Shown piece after piece: positions 6,412 to 12,778 of a DNA stretch of 12,778 nucleotides. The notes under the pieces were generated by a model that saw only the letters and a program-made list of their open reading frames with translations, made no database searches and was not told the origin of the DNA. The position numbers were made by a program, and so were the translations under genes. The DNA comes from JAIOYV01 sp964388245 (GTDB taxonomy: Bacteria > Bacteroidota > Bacteroidia > Bacteroidales > M50B96). The stretch is taken from NCBI GenBank assembly GCA_964388245.1, contig CAYLZH010000141.1, forward strand, positions 1-12,778. The letters run 5' to 3'. The number at the start of each line of letters is the position of its first letter. Position 1 is the stretch's first letter.

Positions 6412-9063
6412 CTACCAGCATGCCTGCCAGTTAGAGCCATCATAAACCATAAGCTTTTTTGTGATACTGTTAAAGTAAATCATTCCTTCCTCTTCTGGTG
6501 TTGGAGCGGAGGTTCGTGGTGCCAGTTTCATTACATCATTTATGGTCACAATATCGTTGTCAAACTCACCGTAAATCAGAGGCGTAGTTGTATTGGAATT
6601 AGCTATATACAATTTTTGTGATCCTGTTTCGTTATATCCGGCTTTATGTCCGATGAATATATTGCCCGATCCCGTGGAATTTGTGTAACCGGCCTCATAT
6701 CCAAGGTAGGTATTCTGGCCGGATATAGTATTATTGAATCCGGCATAGTAACCCAAGAATAAATTATCCCAACCGGTAGTGGTGTTCCAACCCGACATAT
6801 ACCCTAAAAAGACATTATTATGTGCTGTTGTGTTCGAATACCCGGCCTGGTGCCCTAAAAAGGTGTTCTCTGTTCCTGTTGAATTTTGATGCCCGGACAT
6901 GTACCCGATGAACGTGTTTTTTGATCCGGTATTTAAAAACCCAGCCCTGTAACCAATAAATACATGCTGCGATTGGTCAGTATTGGTAAATCCGGCTTCG
7001 CGTCCAACAAATACACTTTCGTTACCATAGGTATTGTTTGTTCCTGCCGAACATCCAAGAAAAGTGTTATTTCCGGCAAGATTGCTAAATCCTGCACGGA
7101 ATCCTAAAAATGTATTATATGACTGGTCGAAATTACTATACCCCGCCTCGCGACCAACAAAAACATTTTCAGCCCCTGCCACGTTGCTGGCACCCGCTGT
7201 ACAACCGATAAAAGTATTGCTGCCTGCAATATTGTTATACCCTGCGCTAAAGCCGATAAATGTATTATGTGACTGGTCCAAATTGCTATATCCTGCCGAT
7301 CGTCCGATAAAAACATTCTCTGCTCCAAAGGTATTTTGCGAACCTGCCGTACAACCGATAAAAGTATTACTTCCGGCTTTGTTATTATACCCGGAGCCAA
7401 ACCCGACAAATGTATTATGAGCCTGATCGATATTACTAAAACCTGCATCTTTTCCGATAAATACATTTTCGGCCCCGAAGGTATTCTGTGATCCTGCCGT
7501 ACAGCCTAAAAAGGTATTGTTACCTGCCTTATTATTGTAACCTGCACCAAAACCAATAAATGTATTATGTGCCTGATCAAGGTTGCTAAAGCCGGCATCT
7601 TTTCCAATAAATACATTTGCGCCGCCCACTGTGTTACTTTTTCCGGCATTGCATCCGAGGAATGTATTGTTTCCACCCGTACTATTATAACCGGCCATAT
7701 TACCGATATACGTATTGTGCCACTGATCGGTGTTTGAATATCCGGCCATATATCCAAAGTAGCTGTTTTCCTGACCTGATGTATTACTTGTTCCGGTGCC
7801 GTTACCAACAAACAAATTTGATGAAAGGGGTGTAGAAAAAATTGTATTTCCCGATAATTTCAGGTTTCCTGCGAAATTCAAATCACCATTTATATCAAGC
7901 AGTGCTGATGGATTTTGAGTTCCAATTCCAACTGAGTCGCCAAAATAATTTTTACCATTCGATGCATATATTGCATAGTTACTTTCGAAATTAGTTGATG
8001 AAACATCGTAATAGAGTCCATATGCATGACCACCCTCAATCCAGCCCGGATTAACTTCAGAAGCCCTTACTGCATAAAATGTATCAGCAATCCCAATCTT
8101 TCCCAGATAAGCACCGTGGGCGATACCCATTTGCGCAACAGGTGTACTTTCCTGCTCAAAATCGATCCTTCCTACAACACTCTGGCTTGCTGATCCACTA
8201 CCTCCTGCCAACAACGATGCCCAAATCCCATTTTGCCAAACACTGTCAGCCGAATAACCATCCCAATAATCATTGGTTACAATTACACCAAAAATTGAGT
8301 TTGTATTTCCAGATAAAGCAGTAGAGTTCTCAGATGCATCTAAATCGTACTGTGCACCTATTGCATATGGCCGGTTACCAAGTGTACTCGATACAGCTGA
8401 GTTTTTGACTTTTGTATAACTACCATATGCTACCCTGCGACCATTCATAACCAGCCCTGTTCCTGCATCTACTTCTGTATAAATACCATAAACAGTATCG
8501 GTACCCTGAGCAACAGCTTTTATATTTATTGCTTTTTCTCCATTCTGATTTATTTCAGAAAAATCCAGTTTTCCTGAGGGTGTATCTGTTCCAATCCCAA
8601 TGTTTCCTGAATTGTAATACAGATCATTATTATATTTCAACCACTTGCTTGTATCTCCGGTTGATTCTGAATACAGAGCATATGGTACTGACAAAAGCTG
8701 GGAGACTCCCATAAACTGGTAAATTGATCCACCGGAAACATCGACATCAATCTGCAAATAATAGGTTCCTGATGCCCAGTTTATTCCTGAGAATGTACCA
8801 ATAACAGGCGTTCCGCTTCCAACATCAAGATTAAATAATCCATAATCATTTGTCAGAGGATTGTGGGTTTCGGAATATACTGTTGTACCGGAAGGGCTTT
8901 CCTGGTTAATACTAATTTTTACACCAATACTCTGGTTGATTAACAACGATCCGGTGTTATCACGGGCTACTGCCTGGTACTTAAAGGTTTGTGGTACTTG
9001 TGCCACGATTGAACCGACTGCAATAAAAATAACTGCAATAATTAATAATGTCTTTTTTGTCAT
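6412..9063 (-). CDS. Secreted beta-roll-like repeat protein (YadA-head/tail-fibre-like)
   Basis: The 883-residue protein has a signal peptide at residues 1-21 (MTKKTLLIIAVIFIAVGSIVA). The N-terminal module 'PQTFKYQAVARDNTGSLL...VSQLLSVPYALYS' (24-132) is widespread in secreted Bacteroidota proteins. Two 'GIGTxxPSxxLD' motifs (156-167 and 379-390) resemble modules of phage tail-fibre-like proteins; they flank a middle region (170-375) I do not recognise. Residues 431 to about 815 contain roughly 23 coils of 16-17 residues with consensus (E/H/N)NxFIGxxAGxxNxxG, like the left-handed beta-roll of YadA-type heads. The end 'KLAPRTSAPTPEEEGMIYFNSITKKLMVYDGSNWQACW' (846-883) is a familiar tail. No T9SS sorting domain, lipobox, membrane barrel or coiled-coil stalk is visible, so final location is uncertain. 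The likely role is an adhesin or surface fibre, inferred from fold only. Five of six cysteines lie in the repeats at exact 50-residue spacing. Confidence 0.85.
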   Translation of the reverse strand: MTKKTLLIIAVIFIAVGSIVAQVPQTFKYQAVARDNTGSLLINQSIGVKISINQESPSGTTVYSETHNPLTNDYGLFNLDVGSGTPVIGTFSGINWASGTYYLQIDVDVSGGSIYQFMGVSQLLSVPYALYSESTGDTSKWLKYNNDLYYNSGNIGIGTDTPSGKLDFSEINQNGEKAINIKAVAQGTDTVYGIYTEVDAGTGLVMNGRRVAYGSYTKVKNSAVSSTLGNRPYAIGAQYDLDASENSTALSGNTNSIFGVIVTNDYWDGYSADSVWQNGIWASLLAGGSGSASQSVVGRIDFEQESTPVAQMGIAHGAYLGKIGIADTFYAVRASEVNPGWIEGGHAYGLYYDVSSTNFESNYAIYASNGKNYFGDSVGIGTQNPSALLDINGDLNFAGNLKLSGNTIFSTPLSSNLFVGNGTGTSNTSGQENSYFGYMAGYSNTDQWHNTYIGNMAGYNSTGGNNTFLGCNAGKSNTVGGANVFIGKDAGFSNLDQAHNTFIGFGAGYNNKAGNNTFLGCTAGSQNTFGAENVFIGKDAGFSNIDQAHNTFVGFGSGYNNKAGSNTFIGCTAGSQNTFGAENVFIGRSAGYSNLDQSHNTFIGFSAGYNNIAGSNTFIGCTAGASNVAGAENVFVGREAGYSNFDQSYNTFLGFRAGFSNLAGNNTFLGCSAGTNNTYGNESVFVGREAGFTNTDQSQHVFIGYRAGFLNTGSKNTFIGYMSGHQNSTGTENTFLGHQAGYSNTTAHNNVFLGYMSGWNTTTGWDNLFLGYYAGFNNTISGQNTYLGYEAGYTNSTGSGNIFIGHKAGYNETGSQKLYIANSNTTTPLIYGEFDNDIVTINDVMKLAPRTSAPTPEEEGMIYFNSITKKLMVYDGSNWQACW
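6619..7773 (-). repeat. Intragenic tandem repeat: 150-bp units, each three beta-roll coils
   Basis: Within the 883-residue protein, residues 431-780 divide into seven exact 50-residue blocks (17+16+17 coils), starting at bases 7773, 7623, 7473, 7323, 7173, 7023 and 6873 and reading leftward. The last block is more divergent, and further single coils continue to about 6619. Block openings read QENSYFGYMA, GANVFIGKDA, AENVFIGKDA, AENVFIGRSA, AENVFVGREA, NESVFVGREA and TENTFLGHQA. Cys codons (TGC or TGT on the minus strand) sit at 7651, 7501, 7351, 7201 and 7051. Asp-Gln corners recur at residues 446, 496, 546, 596, 646 and 696. The blocks at 7624-7474 and 7473-7324 are closest in DNA sequence. 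The pattern suggests growth by unit duplication. Confidence 0.92.
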
Positions 9064-9133
9064 AGCGATATAATTTTTAAGTTTGGTATTTTAGACAAAT
9101 AGCTAAGAAACTGTCAATCATTATAGATTCATA

Positions 9134-9155
9134 ATGATAGGATCATTTCTATCAT
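9134..9155. other. Inverted repeat ATGATAG-N8-CTATCAT upstream of the beta-roll gene
   Basis: A 7-bp perfect inverted repeat with an 8-base loop (GATCATTT) lies 71-92 bp before the start of the 883-residue gene. It may be an operator or a leader hairpin. AT-rich DNA makes such pairs fairly common. Confidence 0.25.
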
Positions 9156-9161
9156 ATTTAA

Positions 9162-9177
9162 TGCTTTCATAAAAGCA
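9162..9177 (-). terminator. Possible hairpin TGCTTT-N4-AAAGCA after the 457-residue gene
   Basis: The 6-bp perfect stem with a 4-base loop lies about 35 bp after the TAA stop (9211-9213) of the minus-strand T9SS cargo gene. There is no strong T run after it (TTAAATATG follows), so intrinsic termination is doubtful. The gap 9064-9210 (147 bp) also contains the separate inverted repeat at 9134-9155. Confidence 0.3.
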
Positions 9178-9210
9178 CCCTTAACTCTTTTATTTGTAAA
9201 TAATCTGCCT

Positions 9211-10584
9211 TTAGATGATGGTAAACTTCCCGGTCATAGTTTTAGAATTAGTAATAATCCGATAGAAATAATTACCTGGAGGTAAATTCTTCCGGTGCAA
9301 TTTAACACAATGGTTACCAATATTGAATTGCCTGTCGAATGGTTCAAACACCATTTTGCCGAGTGAATTATAGATTTTTAGACTAACTTGTTCACTATTG
9401 GGAATAAAAAACTCAATAAAGCAGAAATCGGAAAAAGGATTTGGATATTGCCTGACATAAATCTGATTGTATCCATCTTTTAGGTTATTTACTTCGCAAC
9501 ATCCAACCACGCTGATTTTATCCTTTGAGTAATTTTCATCACCAATTTGCCAATATGCAACATTTATGGAATATTCTTTTTTATCAGAGGCAGATCTAAG
9601 AAAAATAGAGAATTTTTCATAGTCTAAGAGTCCGTCAATCCTGTCACTTAAAATGTCGTTACCCCAAACAGCAATTGCCAAATTATTTCCGGTAAAAACG
9701 CCGGCTCCTACAATACTGCCACTCTGATTTTTTAGAAGTATTTCATCGCCAGGATTTGGAATTCTTTCCCATGAATCTAATGGAATTCCAAGGGTCATAT
9801 TGCTGCCTGTATTTTTAATTTGAGGGAGAAATTCCGACTGGGGCATACTGTATCCTGAATATTTCATGCTCTGGTAATTGGCAGAATAACTAAACGATTG
9901 TGCTGTCGACAGATTGATTTGATAGCCCTCGCCCGGGATTAAGTTTCCAATCATGTTGAGTCCGAACTGAGGCCAGTAAACCAAGCCGTTTCCATTCTTC
10001 ATAATTATGATATCAGAAACAATCGAACTCATCATTAATTCAACATCGGCCGGCGATTGTCGCAGATACCCAACTATACTCCACCCTTGTGGTATATTTA
10101 TTACAGTAGTTTCTGGTGTTACTGCCAAACCACAAATATCATGACTAATTGCAAGGGCCATATTGATCTGATAGCCTTCGCCAACAATAAGGTTTCCAAT
10201 CATATTCAGACCAAATTGAGGCCAATACACTTGTCCATTACCGTTTTTCACAATTATTACCTCAGTTGATATGGCATTAAAAACTGAGTCAACAGCCGGA
10301 TATACAGGTTCGATATAGGTTGAAAATATACTCCAACCCAATGGCAGCGACAGTGTTTGACAATTCACTAAAGAAAGCATTGAAGGTTGCTGAAATCCTT
10401 GTGTTAGGATAATCCCACCATTATTGAATGTTTCTACAACAGGTTCACCAAGTGTCCAGCTAATGGAAATACCGCTTCCTTCGAAAAAATCGCCTGAGCC
10501 GGCCACAACTTCAGGAGATATTGATTGACTTTGCATATTGATAGACAATAATAAACCAGCACATAGGAATATAATCTTCTTCAT
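9211..10584 (-). CDS. Secreted T9SS cargo protein with duplicated 'GWS...VYWPQFGLN...GEGYQIN' module
   Basis: The 457-residue protein has a signal peptide at residues 1-20 (MKKIIFLCAGLLLSINMQSQ). Residues 21-67 are a common Bacteroidota N-terminal motif, 'SPEVVAGSGDFFEGSGISISWTLGEPV...TQGFQQP'. Two modules follow (about 79-141 and 162-224), each running from 'LGWSI' or 'QGWSI' through 'KNGNG-x-VYWPQFGLNMIGNLI' to 'GEGYQIN'. Residues about 260-360 (MTLGIP...GDEI...VGAGVF...NNLAIAVWGND...YSKDKISVVG) are a domain I associate with similar T9SS proteins. Residues about 376-457 are a type A sorting domain: 'YPNPFSDFCFIEFFIP', 'SLKIYNSLGKMV', 'NLPPGNYFYRI', 'GKFTII'. The protein is therefore expected on the surface or in the medium. 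Its molecular function is unknown and no catalytic motif is visible. It is transcribed from its own promoter at 10730-10760, with a leader of about 140 bases. Confidence 0.88.
   Translation of the reverse strand: MKKIIFLCAGLLLSINMQSQSISPEVVAGSGDFFEGSGISISWTLGEPVVETFNNGGIILTQGFQQPSMLSLVNCQTLSLPLGWSIFSTYIEPVYPAVDSVFNAISTEVIIVKNGNGQVYWPQFGLNMIGNLIVGEGYQINMALAISHDICGLAVTPETTVINIPQGWSIVGYLRQSPADVELMMSSIVSDIIIMKNGNGLVYWPQFGLNMIGNLIPGEGYQINLSTAQSFSYSANYQSMKYSGYSMPQSEFLPQIKNTGSNMTLGIPLDSWERIPNPGDEILLKNQSGSIVGAGVFTGNNLAIAVWGNDILSDRIDGLLDYEKFSIFLRSASDKKEYSINVAYWQIGDENYSKDKISVVGCCEVNNLKDGYNQIYVRQYPNPFSDFCFIEFFIPNSEQVSLKIYNSLGKMVFEPFDRQFNIGNHCVKLHRKNLPPGNYFYRIITNSKTMTGKFTII
9913..10101 (-). repeat. Second copy of the GWS/YWPQFGLN module
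   Basis: Encodes residues 162-224 of the T9SS cargo protein. 'VYWPQFGLNMIGNLI' (202-216) is identical to residues 119-133 of the first copy. The DNA for that segment differs at several third-codon positions, so the duplication is not recent. Confidence 0.85.
10162..10350 (-). repeat. First copy of the GWS/YWPQFGLN module
   Basis: Encodes residues 79-141 of the T9SS cargo protein. The offset between copies is 83-84 residues. About 20 residues containing a Cys (C151) separate the two modules. Confidence 0.85.
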
Positions 10585-10729
10585 GATGTAAATAATTAGT
10601 AAAATTTTTAAAAATGTATTTGTGATGATAGCTCTTATGCTACATAAGGAAAAGGCTCAATATTTTTCCGAATACGTATATTAGTTGATAAATTATGTAT
10701 CATAATGCTTTGTGATCAATTGTCACAAC

Positions 10730-10760
10730 CAAAATTAGAAATATTGTTGTAGAAATCAAA
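10730..10760 (-). promoter_or_regulatory. Bacteroidota-type sigma-A promoter for the 457-residue T9SS cargo gene
   Basis: Reading the minus strand, TTTG (10760-10757) is followed by 19 bases and then TAATTTTG (10737-10730). This fits the Bacteroidota consensus TTTG at -33 and TAnnTTTG at -7. The transcription start would be near 10723, giving about 140 bases of leader before the ATG at 10584. The promoter sits in the 199-bp gap (10585-10783) after the SpoIID-like gene, so the cargo gene is probably separate from the lpxB operon. The A run at 10758-10766, which is a T run on the minus strand, overlaps the -33 element; I see no stem before it. Confidence 0.6.
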
Positions 10761-10783
10761 AAAAAATATTCTGAGAAACTAAC

Positions 10784-11986
10784 CTATCTATATCTCTGAA
10801 TCTTTGTGTTTTTGTAGTAATGATGAATTATCTGGCTGTAATTAAAACCCAATCGTGCCATTTCCATGGCTCCTTCCTGGCACAAACCAACCCCATGACC
10901 ATAGCCAATTCCTTTAAAATATAGTTCATCATCGAGAGGAATTATCCAAAAATATGTGGATTTAAATTTCCAGTCGGCCCTGATTTTCCTAAGACGCATC
11001 GAATCACCTTTTAACACATAATAATATTGCCGGCCATTTTGCTTGTAATTAAAATCATCGGACAGCATAACATCGATGTTCCTGAAACCATTTTTTTTAA
11101 GATAGTTCTTCCATTTGGTAACAGGGATTGTTGCTTCCCATCTCGAGTGTGGGCTTTGTTTGCAGTAATCTTCCTGAATAGATTTAAGATATGGTAGCGG
11201 AATTGTCCAAACATTTTCGGAATTTTCGGTTTGGCCACCACAATTCGAGTGATAAGCAGCAGTAATTATGTTATTTTTTTGGTCGACTATGATTAATCCG
11301 GATGTTTCTTCGGTGGCTATTTCGATATCGGTATTATTCATGCTCATACCGTGATATGCCTGGCAATGCACCCCATCGCAAAGTTGGAAGCCCTCTCCGG
11401 TATGCCGGTTAAGGTGTCCCATGGCATAGGTACGGCAAATTATGGCTTGCGATTTATAATACTCAAGAGGCGATTTTGGCCCGCCCTCAGTTTCGACCAC
11501 ACCGGCAATATAACTTTCCATATTTACATGGTTGATGATTTTTATATGATCACCTTCGACCGTTAGTGTAAGATCACCTTCGTAGCTCCTTGATTCAAAA
11601 GATGGTTGAATTGGTTTTATCCGAAACGATGTCACTCTTGAAATCCCTTTGATTGTAACCACTGAGAAATTGCCGAAATCAGTTCCAATAGCTTTAATAT
11701 TAATCAGACCACCTGATAATGAGATATGGATAATTTCATTTTTAATAATGCTTTCAATACTTTGACCTTTTGATCTTATTTCATACTCACCCGAAAGTGA
11801 GGTAAACATGAATGATTGTAACCTTTCGGCATGGTTTAATGAGATATCAATTTGTTGGGCCCGCAACAATTGAACAGAAAGCATTAATAGAATAAGAAAC
11901 AGGAAAACAATTAGTTGTACTTTTCGAAGGTACGATCTTATATGTTTTGGTTTGTATTTATCTGTCCAACAAATTCCTGTCCTCAA
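10784..11986 (-). CDS. SpoIID/LytB-family peptidoglycan protein (putative lytic transglycosylase)
   Basis: The 400-residue protein has an N-terminal hydrophobic segment (about 23-43, ending LLRAQ) that acts as a signal peptide or anchor, placing the domain in the periplasm. SpoIID/LytB motifs are in order: 'NMESYIAGVVETEGG' (155-169; E167 aligns with the catalytic Glu of 'GVVxSEMP' in SpoIID), 'YYKSQAIICRTYAM' (176-189), 'LCDGVHCQAYHG' (202-213), 'YHSNCGGQTENSENVW' (245-260) and 'GIGYGHGVGLCQEGAMEMARLGFNYSQIIHHYY'-type ending (359-391). C203, C208, H246 and C249 could bind metal, as in zinc-containing SpoIID proteins. SpoIID cleaves glycan strands of denuded peptidoglycan; the role here is inferred. 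No ATG precedes the hydrophobic segment: the best start is TTG at 11986, 12 bp after the lpxB stop and in the same frame as lpxB. The only early ATG (residue 35) would cut into the hydrophobic core. Confidence 0.85.
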   Translation of the reverse strand: MRTGICWTDKYKPKHIRSYLRKVQLIVFLFLILLMLSVQLLRAQQIDISLNHAERLQSFMFTSLSGEYEIRSKGQSIESIIKNEIIHISLSGGLINIKAIGTDFGNFSVVTIKGISRVTSFRIKPIQPSFESRSYEGDLTLTVEGDHIKIINHVNMESYIAGVVETEGGPKSPLEYYKSQAIICRTYAMGHLNRHTGEGFQLCDGVHCQAYHGMSMNNTDIEIATEETSGLIIVDQKNNIITAAYHSNCGGQTENSENVWTIPLPYLKSIQEDYCKQSPHSRWEATIPVTKWKNYLKKNGFRNIDVMLSDDFNYKQNGRQYYYVLKGDSMRLRKIRADWKFKSTYFWIIPLDDELYFKGIGYGHGVGLCQEGAMEMARLGFNYSQIIHHYYKNTKIQRYR

Positions 11987-11998
11987 AATACTAATTCT

Positions 11999-12778
11999 TT
12001 AGTTGTTCCCGCTCTGCAAGCTTGCTACAATTTTGTTTGCTATCCGTTCCGAAACGCCTGATCCGTTTAACTTTTCATGCAAAAGTAGAAAGTTTTCATG
12101 CATAGTCTTCCTGTATTGCTGATTGTTCAGGATTTTATCTAATTCATTCTTCAGGTTAACCAGGTTTAATTTTCCCTGTATTAGTTCTTTAACTACCTCT
12201 TTTTCCATTATAAGATTTACGAGAGAAATAAACTTAATATTTACCAATAACCGGGCAATCTGATACGAAAACCAACTTGTTTTATAACAAACAATTTCAG
12301 GTATCTTTAATAGTGCAGTTTCCAGTGTGGCTGTTCCGGATGTTACTATTGCAGCATAAGAGGAAGCCAAAAGGTTATAGGTATCATCATAAACGATTTT
12401 CACCTGAGCTGAAATACCTGAATTTTCATATAAAGTTTTATCGACAGATTTTGTACCGGCAATAACAAACTGGTAATCTTTGAAATAACCTGGAAGTTTA
12501 AGCATAACAGGCAGGATTTTGTGAATTTCCTGTTGCCTGCTACCGGGCAGGAGCGCAATAATTTTCCTTTTATCAAGCCTGTTCAATTCAACGAACTCCT
12601 GAATGTTCGATTTGTTTTTATTCCATTCCGCAATAGAATCCATTAAGGGGTGACCTTCAAATTCTACATGATAATTATGCTTTTTATAAAAATCTTTCTC
12701 AAAGGGCAGAATTACAAAAAGTTGATCGACATACTGTTTGATAATTTTTACACGTGATTCTTTCCAGGCCCAAACGGT
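11999..12778 (-). CDS. lpxB: Lipid A disaccharide synthase LpxB, partial (N-terminus outside the window)
   Basis: The frame is open from the right edge to TAA at 11999-12001, giving the C-terminal 259 residues; LpxB is usually about 370-390, so roughly 110-130 residues are missing. LpxB (GT19) joins UDP-2,3-diacylglucosamine and lipid X to make lipid A disaccharide at the inner membrane. Diagnostic segments: 'VWAWKESRVKIIKQYVDQLFVILPFEKDFY' near the edge (LpxB 'VWAWr..R...i....D.vl.ilPFE..fY'), then 'VEFEGHPLMD', 'IIALLPGSRQQEI' (donor-binding GSR.qEi), 'SSYAAIVTSGTATLETALLKIPEIVCYKTSW' with the SGTATLE motif, and 'LVNLIMEKEVVKELIQ' (family 'slpNii.g..vvPEliQ', here with Lys-Glu for Pro-Glu). 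The SpoIID-like gene follows directly, so both probably share an envelope operon whose promoter lies outside the window. Confidence 0.93.
   Translation of the reverse strand, partial: TVWAWKESRVKIIKQYVDQLFVILPFEKDFYKKHNYHVEFEGHPLMDSIAEWNKNKSNIQEFVELNRLDKRKIIALLPGSRQQEIHKILPVMLKLPGYFKDYQFVIAGTKSVDKTLYENSGISAQVKIVYDDTYNLLASSYAAIVTSGTATLETALLKIPEIVCYKTSWFSYQIARLLVNIKFISLVNLIMEKEVVKELIQGKLNLVNLKNELDKILNNQQYRKTMHENFLLLHEKLNGSGVSERIANKIVASLQSGNN

Noticed and set aside
7034..7466. Long open frames on the plus strand (7034-7420) and in another minus-strand frame (7104-7466).
   Set aside because: They arise because the 150-bp repeat keeps every frame periodic and stop-free; their translations are low-complexity shadows of the beta-roll gene.
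6619..7773. Regular repeats considered as a CRISPR array or non-coding satellite.
   Set aside because: The units are 150 bp, imperfect and entirely coding in one frame, with variation fitting protein coil structure.
7506..7811. A further 101-codon open frame on the minus strand.
   Set aside because: It overlaps the repeat gene in another frame and has no recognisable domain or start context.
6412..9063. Classification as a trimeric autotransporter adhesin because of YadA-like coils.
   Set aside because: No coiled-coil stalk or C-terminal membrane anchor is present; only the head-like coils are similar.
9105..9135. TATAAT and TTGACA on the minus strand before the 883-residue gene as an E. 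coli-type promoter.
   Set aside because: TATAAT precedes TTGACA, the wrong order for a promoter, and Bacteroidota use a different consensus.
10757..10770. A/T run after the SpoIID-like gene as an intrinsic terminator.
   Set aside because: No GC-containing stem precedes it; it is better explained as AT-rich DNA overlapping the -33 element of the downstream promoter.

Overview
The window is a stretch of a Bacteroidota chromosome, most likely a Bacteroidales- or Marinilabiliales-like environmental lineage; this placement is inferred. Two proteins end in type IX secretion (T9SS) type A sorting domains. Secreted proteins carry N-terminal modules common in this phylum. One promoter fits the Bacteroidota TTTG-N19-TAnnTTTG pattern. 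The DNA is AT-rich and start codons lack clear Shine-Dalgarno sites. There are eight protein genes (two cut by the window edges), no RNA genes, no insertion sequences, no CRISPR array, and no gene-free stretch longer than about 200 bases.

Left part, plus strand: the 3' end of a divergent class I methyltransferase gene (1-254). Next is a secreted protein with a CBM9-like domain, an endonuclease/exonuclease/phosphatase (EEP) domain and a T9SS tail (324-2078). Only 12 bp later comes a GH130-type glycoside phosphorylase/hydrolase fused to a complete response-regulator receiver domain (2091-3944). Converging on it from the minus strand is a GT4-type glycosyltransferase fused to an (alpha/alpha)-toroid, six-hairpin-like domain (4024-6234). 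The last two look like a cytoplasmic glycan synthesis and turnover pair, with phosphorelay input into the GH130 partner. This is the most unusual part of the window.

Middle part, minus strand: an 883-residue secreted protein with a beta-roll-like array of 16-17-residue coils, organised into exact 50-residue (150-bp) super-repeats with a cysteine every 50 residues (6412-9063). Upstream of it is a 457-residue T9SS cargo protein with a duplicated 'GWS ... VYWPQFGLNMIGN ... GEGYQIN' module (9211-10584) and its own recognisable promoter at 10730-10760.

Right part, minus strand: lpxB (lipid A disaccharide synthase, N-terminus beyond the window), followed 12 bp later by a SpoIID/LytB-family peptidoglycan protein in the same reading frame with no ATG start. 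This is a cell-envelope operon. Overall the window is about the cell surface: lipid A, peptidoglycan, secreted adhesin-like or repeat proteins, and glycan metabolism. Functions are assigned from motifs read by eye, with no database search.
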